This document shows positions 59,655-64,000 of a stretch of 64,000 nt of DNA, one piece after another. The DNA is from Persicaria tinctoria (Eukaryota; Streptophyta; Magnoliopsida; Caryophyllales; Polygonaceae), in the NCBI GenBank assembly GCA_037127255.1, contig JBANSL010000017.1, forward strand, positions 67,253,857 to 67,317,856, written 5' to 3'. The position numbers and the translations under genes are program-made. Within the stretch, counting starts at the first letter, position 1; every line of letters starts with the position of its first letter. The notes under the pieces are model-generated. The model was not told the DNA's origin and did not search any database. It worked only from the letters and a program-made list of their open reading frames with translations.

Positions 59655-60440
59655 TTCGTGTTTCTGTCAGCTAATTTAATGTGTTTAATCTTTGCTCTTT
59701 TTTCCAAAACTTGTGATTATAGTCTAAAGGCCTATTCTTTTTTTATTCCAATCTAGCTAATTTGGTTTTTTCAGAGTTTGTAATATTTCCCCAAGGCAAC
59801 CTCATTTGTAGACCCTTAATATATGTCGGTTCTACCTTGGCTAATTGCTTCAGAATGTTGTTTGCTTGATTTTTGCACCACTCTTTTGTTTTTTTTTTTT
59901 TCAGTAATTTTTGTTTTTTGGACAAGTTTGTAACCAAAAGAACCATTATATTTGTTTTTCCAAACTTTTCTAACTTTATTTTCGTAACCTGTATTGATAG
60001 TCCAAGCCATCTCAAATCTAAACGGGGTACCTTTTTGTTTTCTGGCACTCCAATTTGTATCGTAATCGGGCAATGATCCGATGTAGAGAATGAGGTTGAT
60101 GTTGGACTTGAAGATTTCTGAAACTAGTTATAATATCTTAGTGCTAATACTCTATCTAGTCTCTTATGTGTATTATTGAACCCATTGTTATTCTTTCTCC
60201 ATGTGAAGGGTGAACCATTGTAAGGTATTGTGTGAAGATTAAGCTCATCGATCTTTTACGTTCTTTAATCTTCTAAATCTATCAATCGTGGGGATATTAC
60301 CTCCAATCTTTTTCGTATCATTTTCGATATCATTTAGATCACCTATGATGATTACAGGGAGTAAATATCTATGGACAATAGTGAAAATTTCATCCCAAAA
60401 TTAATTGGGAAGTAATTTCTGTAACATTTGTCAGTCCTAT
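59655..60440 (-). pseudogene. LINE endonuclease region, broken
   Basis: Minus strand. VIIIGDLNDI (60329-60343, the GDFN-type motif of AP-endonuclease domains), IDRFRRLKN, FTWRKNNNG-NNTHKRLDRVL in a shifted frame (about 60220-60150), and TSDHCPITIQI (60067-60081, catalytic SDH). FRFEMAWTINTGYENKVRKVW follows (about 60020-59950), then NTKYYQTTAK at about 59665. Several stops and frame changes. It is the 5' part of the LINE whose RT lies at 52140 and below. Confidence 0.8.
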
Positions 60441-61478
60441 ATTTTCCTTAATTATAACCGAGCGACGTATCCCTAATGTATGAGACGGAGAAAAGAACGA
60501 GAACTCTTTTCTAGCTAGACAAAATAAATTCATCTTGATTAAATAAATAATTAATATAAAGATAACGTACACAAATAAAATTAGAAATTAGTCATCAAAT
60601 AATTCAAAGCGAAATATCCAATGATAAAAATCCCGAAAAGACAAAATAAAAAATGCAAGAGACTAGCTTAACAAACAAATAACAATACGCGCGCATTCAA
60701 GTATTCAACTCATCCATTTTTCAAGTTGAAGAAGATCTTAATTACTTATCTTTGGTTTGATAAGAAAAGTAATTTGAATTTTTTGATTAAGATGGACGAT
60801 GGAGAATTAGAAAATGCATACATCGGCTAAAATCCTACATCTTTTTTTTTCTTTGTATATTTTGAAAACATAAAATAATTACTTAATTGTGGCTATATTT
60901 TAACTGCTTTTCGAGTTTGTTTGTGACGGAATTAATAAACTGACTAAAATTATGAACAAGGTAAAATTTATAAACTATTGGTAAAAATAGTTATAAATTT
61001 AAACAACAAGATAATCTCTGTATGGGCCGAAAAACAGTTTATTTGTAAAAAGTGGAGTTTATTTGGTTGTTATTAGGGATATTGTGCTACTTTTAAACCA
61101 AATAAGATAAAAAGAAAGGGGTGAAATAATACTTTTGCAAAATAAATACCAAAATAACCTCAATTTTCTATCTTTTTTTAACACATTTTTAACTGATTTT
61201 AGTTCATTTTGATCCTCCAAACAATCATAAATGGTATTTAAAAAATAAACAGCCACAATATTTTATTTTTAACTGTTTATTTTTCCTTACCATACACACC
61301 CTAAGCTATACCCGAAGGGCCGGTATAACTAGGTTAAGCATTTATATTAAGGAAGATTATTTGGTTAATCAGTTAATTAAAACCCAGGAAATTCCAAATT
61401 CTAGAAAGTATGATAAATTCTTATATTTGGTTGAAACTTTATTTTATAGAAAAACACAGGAATTCAATTTCTACCAAT
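60441..61478. other. AT-rich stretch without recognised features
   Basis: No gene or clear repeat. CTTACCATACACACCCTAAG near 61286 resembles a MITE end, but no partner was found. Confidence 0.35.
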
Positions 61479-61710
61479 GATCCTTTGTCCTAGTGGTAAG
61501 GGAGAGGTGTCCCAAGAGGTCAAAGGTTTAAATCTCACTTCTTACACAATTTTGTATTAGTGGGTGCTCAAGCCTTCATTGACTTGGGTGAGCTTGCCTG
61601 GTGGCTTGTCGCCTGGCTTAACCGGTTCGCGTCCTTTGCAGGCTAGGGGCCGGACCCGTGGGGACTAGTCGATAACCTCCGAACCCCCCACGTCACAACA
61701 AAAAAAAAAA
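61479..61710 (+). mobile_element. tRNA-derived SINE
   Basis: The A-box-like TGTCCTAGTGGTAAGG (about 61486) and the B-box-like AGGTTTAAATCTC (about 61523) are 35-40 bp apart, as in a tRNA-type promoter. A conserved GC-rich body follows and ends in an A-tail (61700-61710). The left boundary and the target duplication are unclear. Confidence 0.65.
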
Positions 61711-63268
61711 TTCCTTTTTTTTCTATTTATATATCTAAAACTAAAATTCAAACAAACAACTTTTTTTTCAATTTCTTGCGATCTGCCAAACAAGTCATTG
61801 ATTATTTTAACAAAATTTTAAGTAGATTTCTTAGGTTTATGTTTTTAAATTTAGGAAATCTTTCCATATATAGTGTCTTATACCCTTAGGATATAGATTT
61901 TAAAAAATCGATATTATTTTAAAGCTGGCATTGGAAAGTATTGAGAGATGTGAATGAAACTAAAAGAGTCTCACGTCGAAAGTTGAGTCTAACAAGTACT
62001 ATTAGTATATAAATCGTTGGACTACTCCTTCTATCGTCAATTTAATTTTAGAATGAAACATCAATCGACTTGTGTGTGCTAGACTACTATACCGTATGTC
62101 CGTCCGTGCACATGACCCCCAATCATCGATCTAAGTCGGACTACTTGCATTGCATCGGACCCAGAGAGAGGGGGAGAGATTTTGAATGTTAATTAATAGG
62201 AAGTAGCTAGGTTGTTAAAATGTGGAAGGGGGTTCGAAAAGTGCAGGTAACCAGTTAGTCAAACCCTCCCTCACGTGCATCGGATGCTCCCTTCAGCTGC
62301 AACACTATTATTCTAGTTCCACTCTTTTTACTAACCCAACTCCAATTTTTTATTTTTAGGAAATAATTCGCCTGGATGGACTTATTCGATAGTATCTTTA
62401 TGAAGTAATACCTATCAGTAAAGGTGTGTAAACCAACCCAATGCACTGCTCCGTCGTATTGACAAAGTCTCGATTTCAATTTCATATCTTATCAAATTTG
62501 GTCATGGTTCGGGTTCGAGCGGACATTTTGAATTGAGATAATTTTCTTTGTGCACACTAAACAAGTGCGATCATATATATATATGAGCTAATGAGCTACT
62601 CTTTTTCCTTCAAAATATAAGTCGTTTGAAATTTTAATACGTTTTTTAAGAAGTTGAAAGTTTTATAAAATATTACTTTTTTCATAACTTTGTAAAATAT
62701 ATCCATACTTAATACTATTAGTAATGATTAGTATAGTGAGTAGGAAAAAAATCAATATTTTGTAGAGGTTTTAACTTTTAAAAACCATGGCAATAATAAT
62801 ATAAGACAAATGAGCTATATTTTGAGACAAATGGGGCATATTATCCAAGTTTGATCGGGTCTATATTCGAGCACCTATTAATACTTTTGTATATCTTTTT
62901 TTTTCTAGTTGAAATCCAATGCATTGATTCTTAAAAATCTACTAGTTAAAATAATTGAAACTTTCAAAAATATTTTTCAATATTGGTACTTAACCTATAT
63001 TTTGGGTTATAGTTTAGAAAAACCATTCTAATATTTGATCACATTACCCTAAAAATGTTGGGTTTGAATTTCATGGAGTAATAGCTAATAGCCTAATAGG
63101 GTAACTTCTTGGTAGAGATGGTTATTTTCCTCGCAAAAAATATTTTTTACAAAATACTCCGTAGAAAACACATGAGGTGGGGTGGGAGATTGGGACCGAT
63201 TTAAGTATTTAACTGTTAAAATAGTTGTATACCATTAGAATCTTTCCAATTTTATTATGGGTTGTCCT
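61711..63268. other. AT-rich stretch without recognised gene
   Basis: A segment around 62600-62810 (CTACTCTTTTTCCTTC with ATATAAGTC inside) looks like a degraded Stowaway-type end, but no clear opposite end was found. Nothing else stands out. Confidence 0.35.
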
Positions 63269-64000
63269 TGTTATAGAGGGGAAATCGATATTGCAAATAA
63301 AATAGGAATAAAATAAAGCAAACAGATTCAGTTCCCAGCAAATAATGTTCAAGACTCCCTCCCGATATAGCAGCAGGAAGTCAGGTTCGATCCCCGAGGA
63401 AGCTGGTCAGCGGATCTCAGGCAGCAAGAAGAACTCACGTCGATTTCGACTCAGGGGGTTTACTCGATATCGACCAGCAGTAGTCGATATCGACCAAATC
63501 CAGTCGATTTTGGGCAATTGCAGAAAGCAGTCGATTTCGGGCAAGGTCACTCGATATCGACCAAAAGGACTCAATATCGACCAGTCTTGTCGATTTCGAC
63601 CTGTTCTCTGTAGAAACACAAACAAGCAGCGATCTTTCTGGATCGAGAATTAGAAGTCGATATCGACCAGTGGGTGGTCAATATCAAGTAGGGGCAGAAA
63701 CGTAAATAAAAGACAAAGCTTGTAAATTTCGGAATAAATTTATGTAAAAGAAAACTTCCAAGGTCGGGATTTGCAACAACGGTAACCAAACATGCATAAG
63801 GCAAGATAAAGAAGAATAATCATGCAATCTCATCAAAGGATCAAGCTTTCGCTTTTTCCAACAATTAGACAACTCTTTCAAGAAACCCTAATTGTATCTA
63901 CCAATTTTATGTTTATAATCCAAGTTGTTAACATGGATCTCTATTAAATAGGTAATAAACATATAAAAGGCAGTGGATGATCAAAGCACAATAAAAGTCG
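63269..64000 (-). mobile_element. Second copy of the TCGATATCGA-rich LTR, cut by the window edge
   Basis: It matches the first 750 bp or so of 27282-29047 in order: the TGTTATAG start, CAAGACTCCCTCCCGAT, GGAAGTCAGGTTCGATCC, a cluster of GTCGATATCGACC words (63460-63670), AGCGATCTTTCT, and the AACCCTAATTGTATCTACC block. It is clearly diverged from the first copy by many substitutions and small indels. Whether it is solo or part of a full element lies beyond 64000. Confidence 0.6.

Larger units (their letters stand above)
48900..60440 (-). mobile_element. L1-type LINE, split by a MULE module and smaller inserts
   Basis: Minus strand. The endonuclease part lies at 60440-59660; RT, zf-RVT and RNase H at 52140-48900. 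Between them sits the MULE module. A hAT element (51151-51558) and a 65-bp insert (49174-49238) interrupt the downstream part. Local duplications of AAAGGTAGTTTTCATTAAG (48977 and 49083) lie near the 3' end. The LINE is heavily degraded. Confidence 0.75.

Noticed and set aside
62600..62810. Stowaway-type MITE
   Set aside because: One end resembles the family, but the opposite end and TA duplication could not be fixed.

Overview
This is plant nuclear DNA, almost certainly from a flowering plant. The evidence is AT-rich intergenic sequence, tRNA-iMet-type primer sites, GT..AG introns of about 80 bp, TTTAGGG-like motifs, and many plant transposon types (hAT, MULE, CACTA, Stowaway-like MITEs, Ty1-copia, long-LTR elements, L1-type LINEs, SINEs). 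I found no convincing host gene. The window is a stack of nested mobile elements, and most boundaries below rest on target-site duplications (TSDs) read directly from the sequence.

Layout. 1-4145: a large imperfect palindrome cut by a hAT-like element, then a MITE nested inside another MITE. 4146-22698: a nest. An outer hAT-like element holds a tRNA-derived SINE-like sequence. That is split by a second hAT-like element (4283-22283), which holds three further insertions: an 11.6-kb non-coding LTR element with nearly identical 3.16-kb LTRs (4442-16008), a non-autonomous MULE (16064-18736) and a non-autonomous CACTA element (18835-21869). 24830-30941: a broken Ty1-copia element, itself interrupted by a probable solo LTR rich in the palindrome TCGATATCGA. 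A second copy of that LTR runs off the right edge. 32540-33918: a hAT-like element and a MITE. 34371-46828: a GC-rich unassigned block with two 19-base G runs, a truncated minus-strand LINE split by a 3.2-kb solo LTR, and a 3'-truncated minus-strand Ty1-copia element fused in frame to that LINE. 47370-48122: another hAT-like element. 48900-60440: a second minus-strand LINE, split by a MULE module.

The most interesting part is that module (about 52.15-59.65 kb, minus strand). I could build a five-exon gene for a MULE transposase (FAR1/WRKY-GCM1-type zinc finger, DDE core, SWIM-like region). It is followed in the same frame, after one TAG codon, by an OTU-type cysteine-protease domain. Upstream on the same strand lies a three-exon plant-mobile-domain (PMD) gene with four in-frame TAG codons. 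A palindrome, CACGTCCTTAAGGACGTG, lies close to exact in front of the transposase gene and exact near the module's far right end. All five internal stops are TAG where CAG would fit, which looks like decay of methylated CHG sites.

Limits: families were recognised by eye from motifs. No database search, alignment or dating was run. Long AT-rich stretches hold nothing I can name.
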